Source of the DNA: Cytophagales bacterium Alg240-R148
Lineage (GTDB): Bacteria > Bacteroidota > Bacteroidia > Cytophagales > Cyclobacteriaceae
Direction: 5' to 3'
Length of the DNA stretch: 64,000 nucleotides
NCBI GenBank assembly: GCA_900537185.1
Contig: LS999826.1
Coordinates: 1,382,379 to 1,446,378, forward strand
Shown: piece by piece, positions 1-8,997 of the stretch
How positions within the stretch are numbered: the stretch's first letter is position 1
How the letters are laid out: the number at the start of each line of letters is the position of its first letter
Made by a program: the position numbers and the translations under genes
The notes under the pieces: generated by a model
What the model was told of the DNA's origin: nothing
The model's database searches: none
What the model saw: the letters and a program-made list of their open reading frames with translations, nothing else

Positions 1-3000
1 TAAAACTACTGTTGGAGAGTTGGTTCCAGCAATTTCCACATTGTTTAATGCGATGTTTGAATTTATTCTAAAGTCGTCTTGACTAGCCGGTGTATTAGCG
101 GTGCCCAAATACAAAGTAGAGCCAGTCACATTGGAGGTGTTAGGATCTAAATATACTGCGGCAATTTCTGGGCTGGCTGTATTTTGTCTTTCTATGGATA
201 GGGTCCCACCTGTATAAGTGAAGTTACTCCCTGAATTAAGAATTTCCAACATCCCTCTTGAGGCTTCACCGCCATCACCAGTTCCTATTTCTACAGTTCC
301 CCCCGTTTGTGTGTAAGAAAGAACTCCGGTGGTTGTTACCGTATTTCGTCGTAATTGTGAACCAATTTGCATGGATCCTGATGAAATGTTAATAGATGCA
401 GAGCCAGTAGAAGAATACTCAATGTAATTTTCATCTCCAGTTTCGTCATCCATATCCAGTCTTCCACCATTGATAATGATAGCACCATCTAAAGCGATTC
501 CATTTCCATTGTTGTATACTCTGCAAGTTCCCTGGGTAATCTCTAATGCGGAGGTGTTCGGTATAGAAAAATCATCACCACCTGTTGTCAAGTCTATATC
601 AATGCCAGGATCGTTTAATATTAAAGTGCCATTTTCTAATGTCAAAGCTTTTGTTGTTCCATTGGTACTGGCAGATAAAGTGAAGCTCTCTTGGAACTCA
701 AAGGAGTTGCTCTGGTCTGTGCCCTTATTAACAACCAAACTGTATAAATCGGGCTCTGAAGTAGATGTGCGAGAGTAAAAGTTGTCAGAAGCACCTTGCA
801 ATTCTAAATTAACCCAAGGTCTTGTAGTACCATTGTAAAAATCAATGAGGTATCCATTGTCAGACCCATGCAATACGTTACCTTTCAGTATTAAGCTGTG
901 CTCTAATCCCGTATTGGAACCTGGATCTTCTACGTATAAGTCTCTATCACTTGGGTTAGAATAAGGATCTTGCGTAAAGTCTATGTTGCCATCTACAGTT
1001 ACAGTTAAGTTAGAACCACTACCTGGAAAAACGAAGTCCCCTCCAATCCAAAATCCTACGACTAAATCTTGGTTGATTTGCACGTCTTGTTGTGGTTCTA
1101 TAGAGCCATCGCCCTGTATAATGAAATCACCCTGTACTGTAACATTTTGATTCAAACTATAATCATACCTTTCAAAAACAAGGTTGGGTATAGGAGAGGG
1201 TACGGTGCTAACAGTTGCATTCCCTCCAAAATAGAGAAAGTAGGACTCCAAATTATTGCCAAAATCTCCAAAATCTCCATTAACAGTAGGCGACACAGAA
1301 GCATCAAATGATACCATTCCAGTTCCTTCAACTACGCCTGTTTCAAAGGTGCCAGCAATGTGAAATTGAAACCTCGGAACAGTTTCAGAATTAGGCGTTG
1401 GTAAATTGGTGTAGTCATGTTCAAACTGCACAGCGCCTAAATCATCAATGCTGTTGTATACATTGACTCGGTGTCCTCGGCTACCATCTTTGTCAGATTG
1501 TATTATAACAATACTGCCCTCTGAAGGAACTTCTTGGGTTCCAGAGCCCGTATCGTCATTTTTTGACCAAGTGCTCGCTGTATTGAAATTACCATCTTGT
1601 CTGGAATAGTATATGTCTGGTGTTCCATTAAAACGGTTAGGAGGCCCCGCAGAGTAATCCGCATTGTCCAAATCAAAGGTAGTACCATCATTATCATTGA
1701 TGATGGTGTGGTCGTCGACACTAGAATTTGAACTCACATAGGACCTTGTGAATGGAATCTCATTCAAAACTTTTCCTGCTCTCCAAGAAGCAGGAAATGA
1801 ACTTCCACTACCTGTTCCATCATCATTTTCTGATCCTTCAAAAGTCCAGTTGTTAAGTTGAGGCAAGGTTGTAAATCCTTGGTGTTTAATTCTCCAATAG
1901 TAGGACAGCATCGTACCACCATTTCCATTGGTAGTTGGAAGTACATCGTCAGCAGGGCTTATTCTTATATAACCATCATCTGTAAAGGAAGAAAATGAAC
2001 CTACAGCAGGTGTATACCTGGTGTCGGAGTTGGCATCTGTGCCAATTGGGTAAGTAAGTGTCTCAACAGCATCCAAGTAAAGCTCTAAACCTCCATCACT
2101 GGCATTTCCACTTGTCATGATCATTTTCGCAGCACCAAAACCAGATCCAGCAATGGATGCTGTAGCACCTGCTAGAGTTAGTTTGTTCTCGTTGATATCC
2201 AAGATGCCATTGGTAAGTGTCAAGGTATTGTTAACTGATAAATCTCCAGTTTGTAAGTCAATTCCATTTGAATTGTCTATTTCCAAATTTTGTATCATCC
2301 CATTCTCACTGGTCGCAGTTTGCAACGCACTTCCATTTAATAAAAATTTACCAGTACCCGAATTGCCTTTAATGGTGTCTGCAATGTGTATACTTGATTT
2401 GGCTTCTACTGTGTAAGTGTCGTAGTCAAAATTTCCAGATTCCAACCTAAAATTACCATTTACAACAATCGCCGTTGCAGCTCCGTTGAAAATGAAAACA
2501 TCTTTGGTTGGGTCAGATTTTGAAATGGTTAGATTGTTAAATTCTTGTTGAGACCCAAAATTTAAATTGGTTAACTTATTCTCGTTTAAAGTAGTGGTGT
2601 TGCTTCTATAGAGGTAACTACCACTAGCATCAATGGTAAAATCAGCGCCAACACTTAAATTATAATTGTTGGTGTTGTCTACATCAACAGTTGAGTTGGC
2701 ATGGATGGTGAAATCATTAGCAGCAACAACATCGGTTGCAAAAGTCAAGGTCTGGCTTCCAGAAGTACTATTTATTTCAATGTCCCAAAGGTTGCTATTT
2801 GGTGTGGTAATAGTATTGCCTGCAACGTCCATATCAAACACTACTTTACCACCTGTTACAGAATAATTTCCTTCAGAACAATTGACTGTAAAATCAATTG
2901 GAACGCCGTATTCTCCTAGCACAATAGAACCTCCTGACATATTAAAAGTCATATCAGAAGATGTAATTCCAAAACGAGCGGTATTTGGATTATTACCTGA

Positions 3001-5667
3001 TGGGCCTCCTGTTATATTGACAGTACCTCCCGTTTGAGTGTAAGATGCTTTGCCAGATCCGAATTGATCCCTTAACCAGCCCGTAGTGACAGTACCTCCA
3101 TCAATTTGAATTTCTGGTGCAATGGTGTTTGGGTAAAAAATTAAACCTTCCCAAGAGTTTTGGGTATCAAGAATCCCTGCAGAAATCTCGAATTTACCTA
3201 AAACAGTAAATCCTTGTCCCCAAATATTGTCGTCAACACCGTCGTGGCCAACTACTTCTGCATCGGTAGAAAGAGCTGTAGATCGCACAGTTACATTGTT
3301 TCCGGCAATCCATAACCTCCCATCTTGTGGAATAACCATGTCTGCATAGTAGTCAAAGTTAAACCCACTCGACTCCGCCAGGGTAGGGATCGTAATATCA
3401 CCGGTTAGTTTTAATGTTCCGTGTTTGATATAAATTGGTTTTCTAACTTCTGGATTTTGAACAGTATATTCTCCAACTGAAGCCGTGTTGCCAATGTTGG
3501 GTTGGTGTACCAATACATTGGGTCCGAACAAAGTTAAATTTGAAGTGGAATTAGAAGTTAATTCTAGGATATAAGTTTGATCGGTTCCTTTGTCTACAAT
3601 CAAATTGTACAATTTGGTTGTGCCATTGATTGTAAAAGTGTTGTCTTGGGCATTGTCAAAAAATAAATTAACCGCACCATCATTCGTGAAATCATTGTAA
3701 TCCGGAACACTTTGGTTGGTTAATTCTACAGTTCCATTATTGGTGAAATCACCACCTACGTACATCATGTGGTATAAGTCGGTGAAATAATTACCGGTTG
3801 TTGGAAGAGTACTTGCCCCTTCCGAAGCGCCGATGTTGTAAGATCCTATGGTGTTGCCGCGCCCAACTATAATAGAGCCAGATGCCGAAACCAATACATT
3901 GCCTTCTATGTCTATGGTGTATTTGGTATTACCGCTGTTGCTATTGAATCGCAACCTACCTTGTGTGATGGTAAGATCGCCATTTATGTTGTAATTTCTT
4001 CTAATGGTAATGTTGTCATTGTTGTTGTCCATGTCAATGATAACATTGTTAAAGGTGTTGGCGTTGTTCCATCTGAAACCTGTTCCTTCTAATTGAACTG
4101 TACCCCCTACCACTGGGTCTGCAAATAATGTTGTTGTACCCGCTGGAAAATTGTCGTCGTTGTTATTTCCTGAAACATAGATGGTTCCACTTCCGCTGAT
4201 GGTTGTGAAATCATGGCCAGTAGAAGTTGTAATGTCCAGTTCTCCAATTACCTCTATGCTTTGAACTGTTAAATTGTCGTTACCGGATTGAATGGATATT
4301 TTTCTACCATTTGTAATTACAACATCATCTGAACTGCCAGGAACCGCACTGCCGGGATTGTTGTATATTGGATTTACACTACCATCTAAAGTCCATGAAT
4401 CTGGGTCGCTCCAATCTCCAGTTTGATAACTGTACCAAGTATTGGTTGCAGCAGGCAAAGGATAGGTATATCGTATGGAAGATATTCCATTCAAACTATT
4501 GGTCAAATAAGAATATTGCAGAGCATCTGTCCCATCTTTATTGATCCCGATAGTTGCACTGTTACCATCGTCATAAGTTGCATTGCCGAAATCTGTATCT
4601 TGATAAACAAAGTCAATATTATTACTACCCTCGTACAATACTATTTGGAAAGTAACGCCATTTCCGGTGCCAGAATTCCAGTATACCACATCATCCCATT
4701 GAACAATATACCTTCTGTTTGGAGCAGATCCTTTTGTTTCCGAATAAACATTCCCCTGGGCGCTAGGGTCCAAATCATCCCAAAGTGGGGCCACAAAGTT
4801 TGTATAGGTGCCATTTGGAAAACTCTCGTTGCTATAGGTGGAGTTCGTAGAATGGCTTCCCATGATCAATATTCCATTCGAGTTAATGGTCAATTCATTT
4901 GAAATATTTCCATAAAAGTCAAAATCAAACCCCAATGTGATATTTTGATAACTTTCATCTCCCATTCCGTGGTTGGTTCCACTGCCCGAGATGTCTTCAA
5001 AAGCTACAGTACCACCTGTTTCATCAGAATCAATAAAGGTATATCCAAAATTATCTGGACCTCCAGTTGTCAAAATGTTGTTGTAAAGGGGCTGGACTAT
5101 TGGGGCAATTGCTAAATTCCCTTTTATTTGGCCTATTTGATGCTCTAGTGCCCAATTACCTTTTAATTTTTCACTTCCAGTATTATCTATAGAAGAAGCT
5201 ATGTTTAAATTGGTAGCATCATGTAGTTTCGATAAAAACTCTTTTCCTTCTTTGTCTTTTGCTAAATTACACCCATACAATAAAATAGATCCATTGGACA
5301 CAAATGATTGTTTCCATGCTGATAACAATGATTTGTAAGCTCCTAAATTGTTGCTATTGAGTTTTTTATTCCCCAACAACAATGTTCCTTTTTTACCATG
5401 AGAGATAATATGCAAAGTCTGGACCTCTTTTTTGTTCTCAAGAATAGAGGAGATTTGTTTAAAGGGGTCCGTAGTGTTTTCAAGAATATAAATAGAATTA
5501 ACACTTGACCCTGCCAGCAATTGTTGGTAATTGAGAACATTGGGATCAATTATAACAATTGTTGATTCATTTGTTTTTATTTGTTCAGTTTGATAAAAAA
5601 AAGCAAAATATAAACAAGTGAAAAAAGCTAGGAGTAATATTCCTATAACAGAAATTTTTGTTTTCAT
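1..5667 (-). CDS. Giant secreted DUF4347 repeat protein (C-terminus outside window)
   Basis: Reading frame stays open for 1889 codons from ATG at 5667 to the left edge, so the C-terminus is not visible. Residues 1-27 form a signal peptide or membrane anchor. Residues ~35-165 match the DUF4347 domain found at the start of large Bacteroidota and cyanobacterial surface proteins, with LHIISHG (H90) and LLYGCN (C133). Residues ~205-395 resemble a nidogen-type beta domain. The rest is Asn/Thr/Gly-rich beta-strand repeat sequence, including two related blocks that each carry YTQTGGTV. Family knowledge: such proteins are surface adhesins or secreted beta-helix proteins, often exported by T9SS. That cannot be confirmed here because the sorting domain would lie beyond the edge. 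Divergent from dinB. The function of the DUF4347 domain is not established. Confidence 0.85.
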   Translation of the reverse strand, partial: MKTKISVIGILLLAFFTCLYFAFFYQTEQIKTNESTIVIIDPNVLNYQQLLAGSSVNSIYILENTTDPFKQISSILENKKEVQTLHIISHGKKGTLLLGNKKLNSNNLGAYKSLLSAWKQSFVSNGSILLYGCNLAKDKEGKEFLSKLHDATNLNIASSIDNTGSEKLKGNWALEHQIGQIKGNLAIAPIVQPLYNNILTTGGPDNFGYTFIDSDETGGTVAFEDISGSGTNHGMGDESYQNITLGFDFDFYGNISNELTINSNGILIMGSHSTNSTYSNESFPNGTYTNFVAPLWDDLDPSAQGNVYSETKGSAPNRRYIVQWDDVVYWNSGTGNGVTFQIVLYEGSNNIDFVYQDTDFGNATYDDGNSATIGINKDGTDALQYSYLTNSLNGISSIRYTYPLPAATNTWYSYQTGDWSDPDSWTLDGSVNPIYNNPGSAVPGSSDDVVITNGRKISIQSGNDNLTVQSIEVIGELDITTSTGHDFTTISGSGTIYVSGNNNDDNFPAGTTTLFADPVVGGTVQLEGTGFRWNNANTFNNVIIDMDNNNDNITIRRNYNINGDLTITQGRLRFNSNSGNTKYTIDIEGNVLVSASGSIIVGRGNTIGSYNIGASEGASTLPTTGNYFTDLYHMMYVGGDFTNNGTVELTNQSVPDYNDFTNDGAVNLFFDNAQDNTFTINGTTKLYNLIVDKGTDQTYILELTSNSTSNLTLFGPNVLVHQPNIGNTASVGEYTVQNPEVRKPIYIKHGTLKLTGDITIPTLAESSGFNFDYYADMVIPQDGRLWIAGNNVTVRSTALSTDAEVVGHDGVDDNIWGQGFTVLGKFEISAGILDTQNSWEGLIFYPNTIAPEIQIDGGTVTTGWLRDQFGSGKASYTQTGGTVNITGGPSGNNPNTARFGITSSDMTFNMSGGSIVLGEYGVPIDFTVNCSEGNYSVTGGKVVFDMDVAGNTITTPNSNLWDIEINSTSGSQTLTFATDVVAANDFTIHANSTVDVDNTNNYNLSVGADFTIDASGSYLYRSNTTTLNENKLTNLNFGSQQEFNNLTISKSDPTKDVFIFNGAATAIVVNGNFRLESGNFDYDTYTVEAKSSIHIADTIKGNSGTGKFLLNGSALQTATSENGMIQNLEIDNSNGIDLQTGDLSVNNTLTLTNGILDINENKLTLAGATASIAGSGFGAAKMIMTSGNASDGGLELYLDAVETLTYPIGTDANSDTRYTPAVGSFSSFTDDGYIRISPADDVLPTTNGNGGTMLSYYWRIKHQGFTTLPQLNNWTFEGSENDDGTGSGSSFPASWRAGKVLNEIPFTRSYVSSNSSVDDHTIINDNDGTTFDLDNADYSAGPPNRFNGTPDIYYSRQDGNFNTASTWSKNDDTGSGTQEVPSEGSIVIIQSDKDGSRGHRVNVYNSIDDLGAVQFEHDYTNLPTPNSETVPRFQFHIAGTFETGVVEGTGMVSFDASVSPTVNGDFGDFGNNLESYFLYFGGNATVSTVPSPIPNLVFERYDYSLNQNVTVQGDFIIQGDGSIEPQQDVQINQDLVVGFWIGGDFVFPGSGSNLTVTVDGNIDFTQDPYSNPSDRDLYVEDPGSNTGLEHSLILKGNVLHGSDNGYLIDFYNGTTRPWVNLELQGASDNFYSRTSTSEPDLYSLVVNKGTDQSNSFEFQESFTLSASTNGTTKALTLENGTLILNDPGIDIDLTTGGDDFSIPNTSALEITQGTCRVYNNGNGIALDGAIIINGGRLDMDDETGDENYIEYSSTGSASINISSGSMQIGSQLRRNTVTTTGVLSYTQTGGTVEIGTGDGGEASRGMLEILNSGSNFTYTGGTLSIERQNTASPEIAAVYLDPNTSNVTGSTLYLGTANTPASQDDFRINSNIALNNVEIAGTNSPTVVL

Positions 5668-5783
5668 TCCATACGTAGTTAAAGCCTATAGTATATTACA
5701 GTTGCAGTTTAAAGGTAACCTTAGTTTTGTGTTACAAAGTTATGGCATAAATTGTTTTATCAAATGATTTGTAATGTTATAAA

Positions 5784-5798
5784 ATGTATTGTAAACAT
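5784..5798. promoter_or_regulatory. Possible operator, copy 1 (ATGTATTGTAAACAT)
   Basis: Imperfect inverted repeat sharing 12 of 15 bases with the copy at 5952-5966, 168 bases away in the same orientation. Repetition of a palindrome in one divergent promoter region suggests a transcription factor site. The regulator is unknown. Confidence 0.35.
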
Positions 5799-5951
5799 TT
5801 GTTTTTCAGAGTGTTGTTGTGTCATTTGGTGGTTGAATTAAAATATAGGTATAATTACTTTATTGCAGTAAGAATTTAATTAATTTGTTGAATAATTCAA
5901 ATTGAATTAAGAAACCAAAAATAAAGCGTAGCATTATTAAGAGGAAGTTGG

Positions 5952-5966
5952 ATGTAATGTTTACAT
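5952..5966. promoter_or_regulatory. Possible operator, copy 2 (ATGTAATGTTTACAT)
   Basis: Six-base perfect arms (ATGTAA / TTACAT) around TGT, ending 14 bases before the dinB start codon. A site here would overlap the dinB leader, so repression is plausible. dinB is often damage-regulated, but no LexA consensus for this lineage can be asserted from sequence alone. Confidence 0.4.
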
Positions 5967-5980
5967 TCACAATCGCTTAG

Positions 5981-7051
5981 ATGGAGGAGAGAAAGGTAAT
6001 ACATATCGACATGGATGCGTTTTATGCCTCAGTGGAACAAAGGGATTTCCCAGAATTAAAAGGAAAGCCAATCGCTGTAGGAGGAAGCAAAGAAAGAGGT
6101 GTTGTAGCAGCCGCGAGTTATGAGGCTAGGAAATATGGAGTCTACTCCGCAATGTCCAGTAAAATAGCCTACCAGAAATGCCCTGGTTTAATTTTTAGAA
6201 AACCTCGTTTTGATCAATACAAAGCGGTTTCGTTACAGATTAGAGCAATATTTGCGCGGTATACAGATTTGATAGAACCCCTGGCCTTGGACGAGGCTTT
6301 TTTGGATGTAACAGAGAATAAAATAGGTTTGCCCTCTGCAACTCTGATAGCAAAGGAAATCAAAGCAGCAATATTTAAAGAAACGCAGCTGGTTGCTTCT
6401 GCAGGAATTTCTGTTAATAAATTTGTAGCCAAAGTGGCTACCGATATGGACAAACCCAATGGTCTGTACGTGGTTCAACCAGACCAAGTAGTTGGCTTCA
6501 TCGAAAAATTACCAATTGAAAAGTTTTTTGGGATTGGAAAAGTTACGGCAGCAAAAATGAAGCGAATGGGTGTGTTTAGAGGAAAAGATTTAAACAGGTT
6601 TGCTTTAACTGATTTAGAAAGCAGGCTAGGAAAGCTGGGGAAATACCTTTACCACCTCAGTAGAGGAGAAGACCACCGGCCAGTTGTAGCCGATAGATTA
6701 AGAAAATCGATAGGAGCAGAAAGAACTTATGACCAAGATATTGAAAAGTTTGATGGGTTAGAACACGCTTTTTTATCCATTGCTCAAGAAGTATTCAGGC
6801 GATTGTCTCAAGTAAATGTTTATGGTAAAACCATTACCATCAAACTAAAATTTTCCGATTTTTCACAAATAACAAGGAGCAGGACCTTAGCAGAAATAGC
6901 AACTTCAGAAGATCAAATCTACACCAACGCGTTAGAGCTCATAGAAGAGTTCAAAGACCAGAATTTTTCGATTCGATTGGTAGGTGTTTCTATTTCTAAC
7001 TTAAACAACACACCCGATTCTGGACCATTGCAACTTACTCTTGGTTTTTAG
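5981..7051 (+). CDS. dinB: DNA polymerase IV (Y-family)
   Basis: 356 residues, the usual length for DinB. Translesion, error-prone DNA synthesis. Visible motifs: HIDMDAFYASVE near the N-terminus (D10 metal ligand, Y15 in the steric-gate position) and LALDEAFLDV with D104/E105 as the second acidic pair. The palm/finger core is followed by a thumb with HhH-type sequence (FFGIGKVTAAKMKRMG) and a little-finger domain. The last six residues, QLTLGF, fit the sliding-clamp binding motif typical of Pol IV. The start is supported by the family N-terminus. The 3' end overlaps the convergent acyltransferase gene by 17 bases. Confidence 0.97.
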   Translation: MEERKVIHIDMDAFYASVEQRDFPELKGKPIAVGGSKERGVVAAASYEARKYGVYSAMSSKIAYQKCPGLIFRKPRFDQYKAVSLQIRAIFARYTDLIEPLALDEAFLDVTENKIGLPSATLIAKEIKAAIFKETQLVASAGISVNKFVAKVATDMDKPNGLYVVQPDQVVGFIEKLPIEKFFGIGKVTAAKMKRMGVFRGKDLNRFALTDLESRLGKLGKYLYHLSRGEDHRPVVADRLRKSIGAERTYDQDIEKFDGLEHAFLSIAQEVFRRLSQVNVYGKTITIKLKFSDFSQITRSRTLAEIATSEDQIYTNALELIEEFKDQNFSIRLVGVSISNLNNTPDSGPLQLTLGF

Positions 7052-7967
7052 TTGGTTGGGTTTTCCATCGTTCATGCATCCAAACCCATTGTCGGGGGTC
7101 CCTTCTAATAAATGCTTCGATGCAATCGTTCATTTTTTGGGTGGTTTCGAGGTAATCCTTTTCTTCATCCCCTGAATTGGCCTTTTCAATTTCAGGCAAA
7201 ATGTACATGATTTGGCTATTGTCTGGTTGCATTTGGATGAACATAGGAATAATGGCGGCTCCTGTTTTGTGTGCTAATAGTGTTGCACCCACTGGAGTGA
7301 AAGCAGGTTTTCCGTAAAAGTCTACAAAGATGCTTTTTACCCTAGTGTCTTGATCGATTAAAATACCTAAAATTCCATTGGATAAAAGCGCCCGCAATAA
7401 CTTCACATTGTCTTTGCCTCTTTCAACCGCTACTGCACCACGGCTCGTCCTGTATTGAAGCACCAAATCGTTTATTTTTTCATCGTGTAACTTTGTTCCA
7501 ATAACATGGGGGTTGTACCCTTTTACTGCCAGATAAGTAGCTGCTACTTCAAAAGCACCAATGTGGCCTGTAAAAGCAACGACTCCTTTTCCTTTTTGGA
7601 ATGCGGCATCCAAGTGCTCTTGCCCTTCCACTTTCACGTACTTCAGGTATTTTTCCAGCGTATCAATCTTTAAAAAAAACAGGATATCTCCCAAGTTTTT
7701 TCCTGCCATTTTGAAAACGCCTTTGGCCGTCTTAATAACTTCCTTTTCAGAAAGTTCTTCCCCATAAGCAAATTTTAAATGTCTAATTACTTTTTCTCGC
7801 TCACCGACCACTACATAATATGCCAGAGAACCCAACCAACCGAGCCAAGTAATGATCAGCACTCGGGGTATTTTAAGGGCTAGAAACAAAAACAATTTGA
7901 TCGAATAATAAATTGCATTGTACTTGAGTCGCTTATTAAATGGTTTTTTATCCAATGGCCTAGTCAT
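7035..7967 (-). CDS. Lysophospholipid / lipid A biosynthesis acyltransferase (LpxL/HtrB family)
   Basis: 310 residues. One N-terminal hydrophobic segment (~22-55) would anchor it to the inner membrane. The family HX4E acyltransferase motif is seen as TGHIGAFE (H135, E140). The later stretch GILIDQDTRVKSIFVDF and the FVDFYGKPA region fit the LpxL/HtrB family, which moves acyl chains onto lipid A precursors on the cytoplasmic face. Which acyl position is modified cannot be told. The C-terminal QWVWMHERWKT is the family's usual ending. Convergent with and overlapping dinB. Confidence 0.9.
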   Translation of the reverse strand: MTRPLDKKPFNKRLKYNAIYYSIKLFLFLALKIPRVLIITWLGWLGSLAYYVVVGEREKVIRHLKFAYGEELSEKEVIKTAKGVFKMAGKNLGDILFFLKIDTLEKYLKYVKVEGQEHLDAAFQKGKGVVAFTGHIGAFEVAATYLAVKGYNPHVIGTKLHDEKINDLVLQYRTSRGAVAVERGKDNVKLLRALLSNGILGILIDQDTRVKSIFVDFYGKPAFTPVGATLLAHKTGAAIIPMFIQMQPDNSQIMYILPEIEKANSGDEEKDYLETTQKMNDCIEAFIRRDPRQWVWMHERWKTQPTKNQE

Positions 7968-8028
7968 CTGTTAAAGAGCGCAAATATACAGGAATGTACT
8001 TACAATATTAATTTCATTTAAAGATTTG

Positions 8029-8730
8029 TTAGTGCTCCATGCTGGGCAACAAAGACCCATTTAAGTCTGTGGTAAGTATTTCACTCATATAGTCGAAAAA
8101 TGGGCGCATTTTTAAAAAACCTTCGTGCATGGTTTTGGCCAACTCGTTGCCACTTAACACATCTTCGGAAAATTGTTTCTTGAGAACAAATTGTTTGTAT
8201 CGAAGTAGGTCGATTGCAGGGTGGTCTTTGGGGTACCCTTTTGGTGCTGTTTTAAGTTGGGCGCCTTGCATTTCTCCAAAATTGGAAATGAAACTTTTTG
8301 AATTGAGAATGGTCCTTAATTCGGAGTCGTCGGCGGCAATATGGGAGCGAATGTGTTTTAAATCTTCGGCGTTAGGTCCAAAGAAACCACCGGCGATGAA
8401 GGTGTTTTGAGGCTCAATATGAAAATAATAACCACCTCTTAGAAAACTGGAACTCCTTTTAAAGCTGCCGCTTATGTTTGTCTTATAAGGAGTTTTGTTT
8501 TTTGAAAATCGAATGTCTCTGTATATCCTGTGCAAACTTTTACGACCAGAAACGGTTTCTAGGTCGTCCTGATTTTGCATTAGTGCAAATAATTCTTCTG
8601 CAAAGTCAATAGCATTTTCTTGTGCTTTTAAATACAGGTGTTTGTTGCTGTTGAACCATTCGCGGTTGTTGTTGGCTTTTAAGTTGTTTAAAAATACAAG
8701 TGTGGATGGACGGATTGGAGTATTGGGCAT
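8029..8730 (-). CDS. DUF2461 domain protein
   Basis: 233 residues covering one DUF2461 domain (TIGR02453 type). Recognisable landmarks are LKANNNREWFNSNKHLY at the N-terminus, RIYRDIRFSKNKTPYKTNI in the middle and GGYYFHIEPQNTFIAGGFFGP. The function of the family is unknown. It is a soluble protein with no signal peptide. Same strand as the acyltransferase gene, 61 bases upstream of it, so the two could be co-transcribed. Confidence 0.92.
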   Translation of the reverse strand: MPNTPIRPSTLVFLNNLKANNNREWFNSNKHLYLKAQENAIDFAEELFALMQNQDDLETVSGRKSLHRIYRDIRFSKNKTPYKTNISGSFKRSSSFLRGGYYFHIEPQNTFIAGGFFGPNAEDLKHIRSHIAADDSELRTILNSKSFISNFGEMQGAQLKTAPKGYPKDHPAIDLLRYKQFVLKKQFSEDVLSGNELAKTMHEGFLKMRPFFDYMSEILTTDLNGSLLPSMEH

Positions 8731-8997
8731 ATCGCATTAATTTTCAGCTAAATTATAATAACCCTTGAAATTATGCTCAAGAAAAGTGTATCTTTTTATA
8801 ATTATGGTTTTATGAAGTATTTACATAAGCTTGTTAATTAAAATATGCTTATTGTAGTTTTAAATTTTATTAAATTTATTTAAACCCTTTCATACAAGGA
8901 GATATTGGGTTGGGTTAGGTGTATAAAATTATTTTTTAATAAGATGAATTACTAAAAACATGTATAAAATTCTGTTAAAATACTTATTTTCACCAAC

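Larger units (their letters stand above)
5668..5980. other. Divergent intergenic region, giant protein / dinB
   Basis: 313 bases without a gene, very AT-rich. It must hold the promoters of both divergent genes. The only clear structure is a pair of related near-palindromes (5784-5798 and 5952-5966), listed separately. No tRNA or small ORF with a recognisable product was seen. Confidence 0.6.

Noticed and set aside
4423-4902. Plus-strand open frame of 159 codons
   Set aside because: It lies antisense to the giant DUF4347 protein, whose reading frame is continuous here with clear protein-like composition. The antisense product resembles no family.
8820-8870. ATAAGC...GCTTAT inverted repeat upstream of the FIST gene
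   Set aside because: Only a six-base arm with a long AT-rich spacer; expected by chance in such AT-rich sequence.
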